From NCBI RefSeq assembly GCF_023101765.2, contig NC_064217.1, forward strand, positions 4,774,001 through 4,838,000: a stretch of 64,000 nt of DNA, written 5' to 3'. Every line of letters starts with the position of its first letter. Within the stretch, counting starts at the first letter, position 1. Positions 20,455 to 33,970 of the stretch are shown piece by piece. Source of the stretch: Spodoptera frugiperda. Taxonomy: Eukaryota; Arthropoda; Insecta; Lepidoptera; Noctuidae. The notes beneath the pieces were generated by a model. That model worked only from the letters and a program-made list of their open reading frames with translations. It ran no database searches and was not told where the DNA came from. Made by a program: the position numbers and the translations under genes.

Positions 20455-22107
20455 TATATTTTAGGTCGTAATTTCATACTTTTACACCTACCCTTATCAG
20501 TATTTACGATGGCTATAATATTTCGACAACCTTGAAAGAAACCTCCGTCAAAATATTAAACGCTGAAACTTTATATACCGTAGAATAAGTAAAATGTTTA
20601 ATTTATTACAAAATGCTCGACTAAGTGACATTAAAATTTATTTGAAAAGGGATAGATTTTCGGACTAACTTAGGAATTAGGTAGTTACTAAGAAGTAAGC
20701 CATTTTAATCTTGTTAAACTTTCATTTTAATAAAACCAATTAGGGATAGGTTCAGACTAAGTCTTTTTGATTGGAGTAAAATAAAACAGTAATTACAGTT
20801 TTTTAAGTCTAATTAAGACTTTAAACAAGACAAAGGATCTTGATTCGTTTCTAGTCTTCTATTTAAATTGTTGTTTTAGTTTAAGTGATGGCAGTAGACA
20901 ACTGTCACTGTCTCGTTACTACAGATTTAATTGGAACAAAACGAATGACTTTATCACAGTGATGAATCTTTATCTCATTGATCTTAACCATGAGCTTAAA
21001 CGTTATACTCTCTTTTACTAATACACCCTTCACACAAAAGAAAATATGTGAAGGAAAACATGGTAATATGATACTCAATTTCAATATGAGCAAACGTAAA
21101 TTTAAAAAAAACTAAAAATCTTGTGACAGAAGTCGCACATGGACGATCGAAAAACAAATCAACGAATGACGTCATGAATCCTACTTCGCACATATGAAGT
21201 TTAAATGCGAATAAACATAGATAGAAAATCCCCAGTTAAGCTGAAAGCCCGTCAGGCATAATAACCTCGCCTCGTTGGAGGATCCTCCTTTTTTTAGGGA
21301 ACTTCACTCACTGTTCCTTAAAATCTAATACAATAAAAAGTAATTTCAAAACTTTAAATTCTTATTTAATTAGCACTCATTAAACTAGCCACTAACTCAA
21401 GACCCAGTACTTTCTAAAGCTCATTCATCACTTGACATATACACCAATGACCGTTTAAATTTAAATGGCTATTTTAAGACCCACTTAACAATCAATTGCC
21501 ACCCAGTGTGGTCATAAATTAATACAATTAAACAGCAGGAAAGAATTATACAGAAGACGGCGTATAAACCTATACTAATCCAGTATAACTGATCCTTCAA
21601 TTGTATAACAGTGCTAAGTAATTGAAGTTCAACTTATGATGGTCAGTGTATTTTGACGTGCGTTTTTGGTTCTTATTCTAAAGTGTCATAAAGTTGTATT
21701 ACTCTGTCATTGTGTACTTAACTGTGGTTATTAAAGATGCTGGTATATTAAATGTGGTTAGAACCCGCGTTAGTGATCAAGTTTTATGGTATTAATTAGT
21801 TAAACAAAGAGATACGGGAGTCTGTTTTACTGTAACTTGCTTTGTCATGGAATTGAGTGCGGTTGCTAATTAGTGGCTTAGTTATTGTTTGGTTTTATAA
21901 TAAGGTTAACGATTAAATTAACTACTTTCTAGGTATTGTGGTTTTAAAGCATGATTTAGATTCATGTGAGGATCGAGTAATTACTTATTAAAGTAACTTT
22001 ACTCTTTTTAAAGGAATTTATTGTGTACCAAAAAATTATACCAAAAGAATACTAAAGTGACAAAGTAGGTTATTATAATAATCAATAGCACCAATACCTA
22101 CTTTAAT
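20455..22107. other. AT-rich non-coding stretch
   Basis: Only short unsupported ORFs occur. A TGACGTCA octamer lies at 21167-21174. Confidence 0.5.
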
Positions 22108-22135
22108 AGTATCAATGGTAATTACCATTGATACT
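22108..22135. repeat. Perfect 28-bp palindrome
   Basis: The half-site AGTATCAATGGTAA is followed immediately by its reverse complement with no spacer. It could be a dimer binding site or a cruciform-prone sequence. Confidence 0.95.
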
Positions 22136-22382
22136 CATGATTTGATTAAAATCCTCATTGCAAACAAGCATGAAAAATTAATCAGCGTGAGCGTGTCTAA
22201 TGAAACGTGGATAGGCGAAAACAATGAGATATATTAACGCTCGAATACGCAAACGTGATAATTACGGGTTCCATGTCAAAACTGAAACCTCTATTCACAC
22301 GTGTGACCTTAACCATACGCGAAGTAGTTTCAGTACTCTTAGTACGAATTTGCTTTACATTTAACGAGATCGAAACGTTAGC

Positions 22383-22440
22383 GCGTTCGGCGCTCTGATT
22401 GGTTGATTCATTCGAGTCGGCCAATCAGAGCGCCGAGCGC
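22383..22440. promoter_or_regulatory. Inverted pair of CCAAT boxes in a 20-bp inverted repeat
   Basis: The arms 22383-22402 and 22421-22440 are inverted copies with a single mismatch, around an 18-nt spacer. Each arm contains the NF-Y-type core CCAATCAGAGCGCC (left arm on the minus strand, right arm on the plus strand). The pairing is far better than chance. A regulatory role is inference. Confidence 0.6.
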
Positions 22441-24703
22441 TCTTGTTTCTATTGCAAACTCGTACTAAAGGTACTGTTACCAAGTGGCACAATGTACCAA
22501 CTTCCAACCAACTATTTAATTCGTACAATTCCATATCAAACTTCTAATAACTAAGACAAACAATTCAAGTCTCATTACAAACAGACGCTGCCGAAACTAA
22601 CTTAAATACACGTTAAAACTAAGATTTACAAGATTTACTACGCGTCTTTAAATTATCCACTAATTACACACAAGTTTTGAACGTCAATTACACAAATTCT
22701 GATGGTCGTTTCGAGGAACTATTAAAACTCGGTTAATGGTAACGCACGTACAATTAATAAGTTGATTAAAATCTAATGGATGTTTCACACAATTTTGGCA
22801 TGTTAACAAATTGTTAAGATTTAATCTCCAGTTAATGTAAGTACTGTTTAGAAAGTTTATGTTTACTTCATATTTGTCATAGTTCCGGTCGATTTGTTTC
22901 GCAATTTACATCGCAATCGTTCTAAAGAAATCGAGAGTATGCCAAATCAAATTGTATTGTATAAGACTATTCTAATACCTATTTAAAAAGGCTTCGTTTA
23001 CTCAAGGAAATTACGCTAAATTTTTGCTTACGTAAAAAATGTTCCAAATTATCTGTTTTTTTATTTTTTTTGGAGTAAGACTCGGTGGCTGAGGACGTCA
23101 AAAGGCGGTTAATGTTAAGCCCCCGTTATGTTAATCCAGTTGTATAATGTGAAGTACGGACTGTGTTGATAATTATGTATGTTAATCTTGTTGCAGGTAC
23201 GTGTGTCCAGGCCATACCACGGTAAAATAATTATGAGGAGACCATTTTTATTAGTTTATGACGTTTTTCTTTAACGCTCTTTTGTCGTATAAAGCGACAT
23301 TATTTGAGGTAAATGGTCGTCCTTTTATTTTGTGTTTTAACTTTTTAATTAAAATACAGTCGGTATTACTTTGCGAAGAAAAAGCATAGAAACTTGATGC
23401 ATGAAATTAAAAATTTCTTTAAAGCATAGGTAGACGAAGGAGCAGATTTTATATCCTTGGAATTTAGTATAAAAGTTTCTTAAAAATGTATACGAGGATA
23501 CTAAGAAAGAAATTCATAACATTTTTTATGAGGAGGTATTTTTGAAACCGGTGAAAGGATTTAAAATACTGTCAGCAAGTAAATAAAGATGACTTTGCAA
23601 TAAAGCACACAATTCTCTCACTCTTTATAATCAATGAATCGTAGAAACACTCGCCATTCCTTTCTTAACAATAAACATAAATTCTCGCGATACGAAATAA
23701 ATAAAAACTGAATTTTATGAGGATATACCTTTGTTATACCGTCAGTTACAGTAGGCTGTTTACTGCAGGAAACAAAACTGAGCATTTGATAAGATTGTAA
23801 GACCGAGCAACCTATTCAGAAAGTTGCTCCTTCACGGAGCGATCATCAGTATGTTTTCTTATTAAAACTTAAGGCGCCAACAAGTTACCTGTTGTCTTCC
23901 TTCAAGTTTCACGCTAAATACTGGTTGTATTAAATAAGTTGTGTCGTATATTAATGGCGAAAGAACAAGCAAACTTTATATCTCTATGCAAATATAAGAA
24001 GAACTGATATAACTTTTTGAGGGATGGAAGAATAATAACATCTTAGAAGATAAGTAGCTAATAAATGTAAGGCAAGGTCGAATCGAAAGAAAAATTTACA
24101 AAACAGATGATAGTGTCCAGATTGAAGCGTTCAATTTTTTACCTAAACACCCACTAACATGACACACAATAGTTTGTTTTTAACTCAAACAAAGCAGATT
24201 AAGTAAATGTCAACGATTCCACAACAATAGACTATTTCTCATGTCGTTGGTAATCTCTCTGTTGATTACTCGTACTGCCGTCAAAACAACGAAGCAACTT
24301 GAATTATGGTTGATCAAGATGAACCTTTGAAATGTCAGAATGAACTGCTGAGGACTTTATCTGTAGTACAAAGCTGGCCTTTAGTTTGAGAGCGATTTGG
24401 GACTGTACACACAAGTTCCCTTAGAACACATTACACTCAGACAGCTAGTGTTGACGTGCGGGTAACGAGGCGGGTGAATGATTGTTCTGTTCACAATCTG
24501 ATTTAGGTCTTCCTCGAATTTTAGTACCTAAATTCTAATGATGAAAATTCACTGTAAATTCCCTTTGAACAAGAACCCTTTTGTATTACAAAATACTTCA
24601 ACAATAGCTTCAAAGCGTTCAATGAATCGCTTCAATGAATTTTTGGTGTTCCCTAAAGTCTTAAAATCTTTGTCGGCTCATGCCTCAAAACGTAACCTCA
24701 GTA
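22441..24703. other. AT-rich stretch with a possible 25-nt microexon
   Basis: At 23197-23221, 25 bases sit between an acceptor-like TTAATCTTGTTGCAG and a donor-like GGTAAAAT. Short ORFs elsewhere are unsupported. No repeat family was recognised. Confidence 0.3.
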
Positions 24704-24744
24704 AGCCAAAATATCGTAAAACCAACTTTTACGATATTTTGGCT
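24704..24744. repeat. Perfect 18-bp hairpin with a 5-nt loop
   Basis: The left arm AGCCAAAATATCGTAAAA (24704-24721), loop CCAAC, and right arm (24727-24744) form an exact inverted repeat. It is shorter than a usual miRNA precursor and is followed by no T-tract. Confidence 0.95.
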
Positions 24745-27700
24745 ACCTAAGACTTATGTTAAAATAATAAAGACTGCAGGAAGGAATAAAGTATATAAAA
24801 ACACCAGAGTAAACATTTACATTACAGGGAATCATAGAGAAAATACCGAGAACGAGGATGTAAGAAGGAATTTAATTGGATTAAAAGCCAAACCGGATTA
24901 AATTTAAACAGTATTTGCGCAGTCCCATACTTCGCAGCCTGATTTCTCATTCATACTCCTCACAAAGTACATTTTCCTTATTACAAAACTGTAATGAAGC
25001 AGTATTACGTTTTTCTGACATTTAATTTTTAAAATAGCTAATTTAAATACTGTCACGTCCTCTCTTGTGGTTTTTGAATTTGCAAAGTTTCTTAAGTACT
25101 TAGCTCTAGAATCATAAAGGTCCGGATATTAAAAGTTATAATTAGAATTTCATGTTATATATAAAATAGTGATTTTAGCGACATTTTCTTCTTAGATTTA
25201 TATTAAAAAATATCGTGTAATATTCCTGTCATTCCGTGTAATAGCCCTTGTATCTAAGCCACAGGAATTGGTGGTTCACACTTCACAATTTTTGCGTTAG
25301 TATCAGCAATTAATGCTGTAACACACACGTTATTAATAAAAGCAAGTGTTGCAAGTCAAACAAAGCCCCTATTAAGCTCACCTTCCTGTTACTGCTAACT
25401 CACAAAGGGCGTCATCTGCTCCATTCAGAAACAAAAGACAACCACCCTCCTTGGCTGAGGGGATTTTTCTATAGATAACGATATCGACACACGATACTCC
25501 TATAGAAAGATTTCTATTATATCGCGTGCTTATTGGGTGATACCACTAGATACATATAATGCCATGTTTAACATATTTGCTATCAACACAAGTACGAGTT
25601 TCTAAGAAAAATTCTCATGCTTTAGAAATATTTGCTCTAGCGCTAGTCTTTAGCACTTAGTCTTTTTGAAAATGTTTTCTCATTTTTATGAAATATTCCC
25701 GTTAGTGCACCTAGCTGGAATACGGACAGTGTTCCCATCCAGGTCATCTCCAGTGTAATATGAAGCTATAAATTTCTCAGTTGGTCAGGAGCGTGTTATC
25801 ACCTTCATAGCACCTACCTTCTCACGGAATTCATGAGACACAGACAATGGTTATTGTCGCCTTGCCACTGTGATATAAGGCGGCCATTACTTATCCACAC
25901 TTTGGGGAGTATTATGAAGATGTTCAGATTAAGAAGCGATGCTCTAGTTGTTTTATAACGTATGGTCTTAAATTGCGGTGGAAATAATAGTATGAATATG
26001 TTTTTATACCATAAAAAAGAAGTTGTAGTTATTTTAACTAGAACTTCTTGAGAAGCAGCGGAGCAGAGCTGTAGTGATTAATCAGATTTCTATTACAAGT
26101 AAGCAAAACTTATTGATTAATTTAAGTAAATATAATGAGAAATGAGTGACATATTCCTAAGTTGTGAATCTATGAATCTATGTGGTGGGTAGCCTAGTAA
26201 TAATATCCTTCACAAGTTGAAGGTCGGCTCACATACTGTTTCTGCAAAACTGGTTCGTGGTACCAGTATCTACTTGAATGCCAAGGCTATATACATTCTT
26301 CTCGTCCGATCGAGATTTTACCGAGTGATTCATAAATAAACTCTCACAAATTCCCTGACTTGCCGTTTAACGTCTGTAATGTGAGGAATTTTTATCAGAA
26401 GAACATACCTGTAAGGAAGACGACCCCATATGAATTATGCACTTGATGAAATACAAGTCGACGTTGTAACCGGGGCCAGTGACCCATCTTATGGACGAGA
26501 TGACAATATAAAAGTCGAGCGCGTTGTAAATGTGCGGGCTCCGCCTGCATTGTGCGCGGAGAATGGAGCATGCATATTTTTCTATTCTAGATACAGTTGC
26601 TGAATGATTTCATATTTTTCTTTCCAATGTTATCCGGTTTCATCTTTGCATTTCCCTGAGTTATTTTCAAAGGAATTTTCTAACAGACTTGCTTCAGATT
26701 TTGCCATCATTCCTTTTGCATGTTTTAGAATTTGAGATACATATTTGAATTAGTTTAAGGCTTTACAATTCAACATTGAATGTTCTTGCTTGATAGGAAA
26801 ATATTTCATATCCTTGTCTATTTCAGAAGAAAATATGCTTCGTAATTCCATTAGAAAAGGCACAATTCAACTTTAATAACAAAGTTACTGTTCAGATACA
26901 TCAAACTCTAAAAGGATTACGTCATTCATGTGATATAGGAAATAGAAATTGATGTGGGGGTGCTTAAAAATGAATCAGTCAAAAACTAGACTGAATAAAA
27001 ACTGAATGTAATCCCATAAGTGGGCTGGAGACCGCCGTTATCGCGGTGAATGGAGTCGGTGTACTCTTTCTAAGACCCGACGTGACAAATTGCTCCAGTA
27101 TCGCTTTTCATCGGACAGTTTTTATTCCGTGTGAATTTCCGCGGGAATATTTCGCTGTAGTGAGCGGCCATGATAAATGCTTGTAGGTGTCTTGAGTTTT
27201 AAAGTTAAAATTTTGTTTATATACTTCGTTGTTTTACGTGGAAACATATGTAGGCGATATGGTATTTATTTATCGTTGTATAAAAGTTTTCCTTTCTTCG
27301 AATATGAAAACTTTAGTATTTTAGTGTGAACCCTGATTAAATTGGTATTGTTTTATGACTAGCGTTCAATAAAACGATAGTCAGACATACATTTAGTCTG
27401 CGGTTTGGGATGATTTATACATCAAAGATATAAATTCCGTAGTAAAATAAAAAGGTTAGGGTCCGGTTGTGTTTTGTTACCAACATAAACCCATGTAACT
27501 GAGCATATAACATTTTTATTAAAGAATTACATCTTCCTTTTTTCTAGATAAACGAACACGCTTCAACGTCCCTTATTTGGATAGTATTTACGATTTCGTA
27601 GAAACACGCTGCACGCGATCCCAATAAAACTTTTATTAGTTCGCATTAGAATTCTCTTTTACGATTTGTTTCATGTACACAATACTCTTAAAAATTATTA

Positions 27701-30585
27701 AACATTTGATTCCACCCCTTTTAAACTAAAAGCTAACCTAAAGACTTATTAGTTTTTAATATGCATTAGAGTACTTTACATATTTATCACCTGAAAATAC
27801 AGTTAGGAGTGAGCCGGGGGCAATCTCGGAACCCACTTTTCTCGACCCTCCGATCTGGTAAATTCACTTCGACGTTTTATGTTGTGCTAAGCCGTACAAA
27901 CACATCGAAGCCTTTTAGCATTTTGCGGGGATCGTTCGATGTATCCTTAATCCAATTCAAATACTGACCACATCATTAATTCTCTACAATATCACACCCC
28001 CAAAGTGCTTCGTCTTCGATATTTCAACGGGAACTATTTATATTTGTGGAGCGGTGTAACAAAGGCGCGGGCCATAAATAAAGGTCCCCGCTCTCTACCC
28101 CTGGGGATACCGCCTTACTGCCTTTGATACGGTCCCTTTTCTTATTTTGATGCGGTCTAATGTAACTGACTCCTCTGTGTATCACTCGCTTTGTACGCAC
28201 TTCATAAATCATTACCTGTTCGCGAGAGTGAGAGTGAGTGAGTGGCAGGTTGTCTTACAACACGTGTTTGTGTTGTAATAGGAATAATGGATGGAATGAT
28301 GCTGTACAAAGCTTTGTACTAGGGCAAGACGTATTGATCTGAAGGATGCTTTAATGACAAGTGAGTAAAGAGTGCAAGAGTGTGATATTTGTTTAGGTAG
28401 TAGGTAATAACACAAATTCTGATTTAAACTTGACATAGAGGAATAAACTTACCCCCTAACATATGTATAGTAAAAGAAATATACTGGTGAATCTATACAT
28501 GAGTGCTTTAAACTTTTTTTGCAAAAGACAATGAATCCGTTGGCAAAGAAACGGTAGCTACAGAAACAACAAAGGTATTGTTTATTAAATTAGTTATTGG
28601 TACAAGCACTAATACAATAGGGATACATTTCATGTAGTTATTTGTAAGGTTTCGGTTCCCGTATCAATTACACATGAGTAAATAACTGTAGATACTGTTA
28701 TTAATAGTCACGTTAGAACCGTCCAAGTCTTTAGACGTTTGTGCTACACTTGGTCCAAGTAATTTAACTTCAATTTAGTGTGACTAGCGACTCTGAGGAC
28801 CAATATTTATGATTGAGAGCCGACGGCTGTAGCCTGCACGCTCGTCATATCTTAGCTAACTTGTTAGTTCGAAGTTCTCAAGGATATCCATATATTATTT
28901 GCACTACTAGTTGGAGCAAGTTGTATTCAGTTTATCGGAGTTGCTGTGCAGTTTGTATTTCAGATTCAATACAAACATTATAATGATATGTGTTTGTAGA
29001 GTATTAACTTAGCAGTAATTGAAATTGAGTTTATTTATTGTTTGTTTATTGGGAATTAATTCTAACTTGTTTAAAATACTGATTAGTAATTTCCATTACG
29101 GTTTTTCAATACTAATGATTGCGTTGCATTTCTGATTAATGAAAAATATTTATCTATCTTCATTCTTACTCTTTTTAAAGAACTCTGAATAAATGAATAG
29201 ACCACGTAAAACCATTTTCCTTGCTTCTGCAGGGCATTCGAGAAATAATTTTAAACGAGTAACCGCAGCGCTCCAATCCAGATTATTGGATCACTTAACT
29301 CTGAGGGAGCAGGATTCAGATAACGCGGTACAAAAATAAGTCTGGCTTAAGTTTGCCTTGAGTGTTTTGATAACGCCGCTGATATGCAAGACTTGACATC
29401 CGAAAGAGAAGTCAAGTACCAAAATGTATAAAAACTTCAACGACGCCAGTTTCGTACAGCCACACAAAAACAAATCTCAAAACTGTAACGTTGTTTTGCA
29501 GTAACTGTATAGTACTTTGCGTATAAATTAAACTCTGCTTCATTCGCCTGTTTAATGAACAGTGTAGCTCCGCTAAAACTTTGCGAGCGAGATAATACAT
29601 TATGTCGGCTTGTCGGCACAAATAGGAGAACCGCTTAACTTTATTTCACTGCGAACTAGTACATAACATTGAAAATGTGGACGAAGTTCATTCATTAACT
29701 CTTTATAATGACAATATGGGAAGCAGTTTACAGTTTGCTAACTTTAAGTGCCTCTCAATTATGTAGGTACTGTTTTGGAGCAACCAATATTGGCAGTAAA
29801 AATGAGAAACCTTTTCCTGCTACATAAAGATGAATACACGTGTATAAGTATCACTGCCGTTATTAAAATCCAACTTCTATTTAAAACCCTTACTTTCACT
29901 GAATTGAACAAATTTATCGACCAATTTATCCCGTACCCTTTCGTTCAACTAATTATTGAACAAAACTTTGCTGTATCAGCTCCAATAATGCTAATTCAGT
30001 CGGGACCCGGGCTCAGGTGAACTGTATTTTCAGTATACGAGACCCATGAATCATGTTTGCTAAAATTAACTTATAATTAGGTACTCAAGTATTACAAGAT
30101 CATTAGGGAATTTTGGAAAGATTAGTTCAACCGAGAAACGAACACAAAACTTTTGATACTTATTTGATGATACTGCTTTAACTTCGCTACAGAGTAATTT
30201 GAAAAAGGTCAACAATATATAATAATATCAAGAGATAACAATATAAACAAGGAAGAAAACTAAAGTTAGACACCTACGTTTAAAGTAACTTAGTTGAAAT
30301 ACCACTAATTACGAAATCGTTGTTTATGTAGTAAAGTTTAACAAATAGTAAACAGTACACAGCGTAGATTTGCAAATTTCTCTGTATGGAATGCCAAATC
30401 CCAGACGAACAAATCGGATTTCGTAGAAACAGCGTCAAACGGTTTGTAGAGAGTTCGTTGCTTAAATACACATCATTGGATTTTGAAGATCCTAGTTACA
30501 AACAGAGAATGCTAACACTCATACAGCTCGAGTATTCCTGAGCATGAATTCTCCTGCAGTATAAATACGTCAACTGTGTACATAA
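24745..30585. other. AT-rich non-coding stretch
   Basis: No gene is supported. A 9-bp-arm hairpin around the E-box CACGTG lies at 28255-28278. A strong acceptor followed directly by GTATGT lies on the minus strand at 26408/26409, and a similar site at 27790/27791. Slightly GC-richer patches near 26460-26560 and 27010-27160 hold no ORF of note. Confidence 0.45.
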
Positions 30586-30657
30586 GCTTTGTGTGTCGGT
30601 TTTAAATTGAGAGTACCGCAAGGACCACTCATAGGGCCCGCGCCATTAATATCATAC
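30586..30657 (+). pseudogene. Fossil fragment of a LINE reverse transcriptase
   Basis: In one frame the plus strand encodes VPQGPLIGP (30613-30639), then a Tyr about six residues later. This resembles the VPQGS-LGP-Y block of the reverse transcriptase of non-LTR retrotransposons such as Jockey and CR1. The frame is closed by a stop at 30583-30585, and by another some thirty bases beyond the block. No second RT motif (for example a YADD-type box) was found nearby, so it is a very short relic. A chance match cannot be excluded. Confidence 0.45.
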
Positions 30658-33600
30658 TCATGCATGTTTGTTAAGAACTGACTCATAAAAGTTTCAAGTA
30701 GTTATTTTAAAAGGTAAAGAATGATAAAACGGTATGGTTGTACACTTTTTAGGTTAATGTTGTTGAGTTACTTTTAGTAGGGGTATGGCTTTTTGATCTT
30801 CAATTTTTCAAGATATTACTTGTTGCGTGAAAATAGACGCGTCTGTCTAATTTGGCAGTAGAAGGTGTGATGAACCAACTTTAGCTACTCCTTCCGAGAA
30901 AAAATTACGTCTCCATTTTCAAAGAAAGGTATTTTTCATCAAAACCTATTTATTATGTTAGGGAACTTTATTAAATCCATATCGACTTAACTTTAACGTT
31001 TCTTTTAGTAGTGCAATCTGTACTGATAACAATGTTAAGTTGTGTTTTTTCTAGACAATTTATTGACTTTAATTTACACCTCTGAGGCTATACAATAAAC
31101 AGGCATGAAAAATTGGATGTCATTATTTCACAAAAACCATTCCATTTAAAAGTTAAATATAATTGTCTTCCTAAAACTACTATACTATGCAGTACCATAC
31201 ATCTTTATGCAAATTGAATTTAATTTCACAGAATATAAAATCATTTCATTGTAAATCAACTCCTTTTGCTTTGCACGGGTTTTCCTTAGCATCGTTTGTG
31301 AATATTTTAGTGTTCCTTGTTAGTAATATGGACGCTTTGTCGCGTTTTAAATACCACATGCTGTATATGATTGCCGGGAACGAGACCACCCTGTGTCGTC
31401 GTCTGTCATCAGTACTCGCCGTTTCATGCCACTTTGAACGCGTACGACTCGGCTCATTTTCAATTTATGACTTAACGCCAGTTAATTTCGTGGCTGCATG
31501 CATTTGTGTCCGGCGACATTGTTGTTGCGTTTTTCAGTTACTATTGTTTTCTAATGTATCCTTTATCAATAATACTATTAAAGATTTTATTAAGCTAAGA
31601 GTTTTCTTAAAAGTACCTCGAGTAATCTATATTTGGTTATAACTAAACTTTAAAATACCTCTTACAAAGTAGTAGACGCAATTAACACAGTAGTTAAGGA
31701 ACTAGTTCATACTTAAATTATTCTTTTAAACGTATAACTAAGCTTATCTTTCATCATAACTCAGTTTCAAGCGTTAACCACTTGTATTCAGGTAACATTT
31801 TTTGCAAATTTCAAAGCAGTTACGACATATGGTAGCAATTTTGTGGTCGACTTGTATTTAAGATCCTGAACATGTGGCCAACTGGCTTCTTTAATACAGA
31901 TAAATATATCAACAACGACTGTACAGGGATAAGCGTCGAGAGTATCATTTTCTCCATTGGTTTTATTATTTATCAATTTCGTGATATTTCAATCAACAAA
32001 ATTGCTCTGCTCATTTTCACGTTCAAATTGAATGCCATTCTTTTATAAGCTTTCATACAATTGCTATGAAATTGCTTGCATGAAACTGACGACAGACTAG
32101 GTTAATAACGTTTACTAGTGTCGGATGATACAAACGTATATATTTATATATGTTTTGTATGTTCCGTCCGGGTATTGGATTCGTGTGTAAATAGTTCCGA
32201 CATGGTACGTTGTTTGCACAATTAGCGTCCCCTTTGTAGCCATTTTTCTTTATAACAATATAAGCAGTGCCCTGTCATCTGCAGATCAAAACATTTCTCT
32301 ATGGAACACGACTTGTTTTGTCGGCGAAAGCCGGCGCCATGTGCAGGTAATAGCGTCCCCGTTTAATTGATACTCTAACTTCTATGGTACATTTACTTTC
32401 GTTCTCTGTTATCTCTACTACTTTTGAAGCATTTTAGTATACGCGGAAATATAAAGAATCTTAAACATTCTACTTTCCTAGAATAAAGCACAAGTATATT
32501 TCACTCTTTATTGTTAATAAAAATACGTGTATGGTCGCAATTTATGAGCTGCAGAAATGAAAAAACCTTTTGCAGTTTACCCGTAAAGTAAAGCAAATTA
32601 TTTCATAAATCAAGCATTCAGCGCTTGAGTTGTAGGAACAGGTAAGTTCCGCGAATTTAGCTAACAATAAGCTCTTAATCCTTATTCGAAGGAACTTGAC
32701 ACGTCGGCATCGAATCTTGGGGCCTTTATTTCCAATTCGCTTCGATTAGGCACGTTTTTGCCCATTCCTGTAGAGCGCGCTTGTTCCCCAATGTTTGTTA
32801 TTGTAACAAATGCCCAAACACAACGTTTGTTTTGGCTGGTGAGAACAAAGACCTTTAGCTTTTTCTTGGCACGAGGAACTTTAGTTCGCTTGAAGTTTTT
32901 ACGGTGTAAGCACTTGCAAGTTGATCGTTTATTAGTATTACACAACAGGCTCATTTATATGGTCTTTAGCGTCGTGAGTGCATGGGAGGAAATTAGTTCA
33001 GTCCGAGAATAAGTTTTCTTTGTATAAAAGGGGCAATATGAGTTTTCAACGCTTCGTTGAATCACCATAAAATTGCTGACGTTATCATAATCTCAGCGTA
33101 AAAGAGTTCATTTTATGTCGGGTCTCCGGTCTTATGCCAATTTAGGTCAGACTTAGTACCCAAGGATCGGTGGAAACCGTCTTTCGATTTAATCCTTTTA
33201 TCAGGGACTGTTTGAATTTTGGTACTTGTGCCAAATAGATAAGAGTTTTTGCCTAAAATTGTAAATGCTTCGTAGACGAAATGTAATGTTTATCTTATGT
33301 TTTAAGGAACTTTTATGAAAACGCTGTGTCAGTTATTTCTGGAGATTTTCCAGAGAACTAATTTATACAATGAGCTTGCATAATGCTGTTTGTAAATCGA
33401 TTAATTAAGACCAGTCGACTGCACACTTTCTGCGATTTGTGCAAAATCATGGGTTTGCCTTGACAGCGAAAATACGATTTATGAGGTTCTTTCATGTTTA
33501 CCATGGACAAAGAAAAGTCAATAACAGTAGATAGGTATTTACATTATGTTTAGCAAAAAATCGTTTTATGAATGAAAGTATTTTCGGCAATAAAGCGTAT

Positions 33601-33898
33601 AAAAACGAAATTAATATTTTTGGAATGTTTTCAACTAGCCATAGAAAGTGATATTTAAAGCGAAGCTAATAACTATCGCAATTTGAAACTTTTCGATTTA
33701 TGCACAATTATTCGTACGTTGTTTAATGGACTGTGACTACTGTAATTGGGTTCACGTAATCTATTAGATAACTTTTTCAAAACATCTTATTAGAACTTAA
33801 TAATGGACTTGTCATTTGCGTAAATAGAGTATAAAAACAACTATAAATAGAAGACATACTTAAACAAGTTTTTGCTCCTAATTTAAAAGACGTTTAAT
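30658..33898. other. AT-rich non-coding stretch
   Basis: The longest ORF (31187-31642, 151 codons) has biased, Cys- and Phe-rich content and no recognisable domain. A donor-like ACAG|GTAAGT lies at 32641/32642, and a weak acceptor followed by GTAACA at 31791/31792. Confidence 0.45.
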
Positions 33899-33970
33899 AA
33901 TCAAAGTCAAAGTCAGAGTCAAAATTATTTATCTCAAATAGACCATGAAGGCACTTTTGAACTTCAAAGC
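33899..33970 (+). repeat. Lepidopteran dispersed repeat fragment with an AGTCAA run
   Basis: Four AGTC-containing hexamers (of the type AGTCAA) run into ATTTATCTCAAATAGACC and GGCACTTTTGAAC. I recall this arrangement (an AGTCAA run, 'ttatttcaaatagacc', 'ggcacttttgaacgtc') as an abundant lepidopteran repeat. Only one copy is seen here. Confidence 0.6.

Noticed and set aside
24704..24744. miRNA precursor
   Set aside because: The arms are only 18 bp, the loop 5 nt, and no known insect miRNA seed was recognised.
31187..31642. Plus-strand ORF of 151 codons, the longest outside the retrotransposon
   Set aside because: Biased Cys, Phe, Ser and Leu content follows from T-rich DNA; no motif or neighbouring signals.
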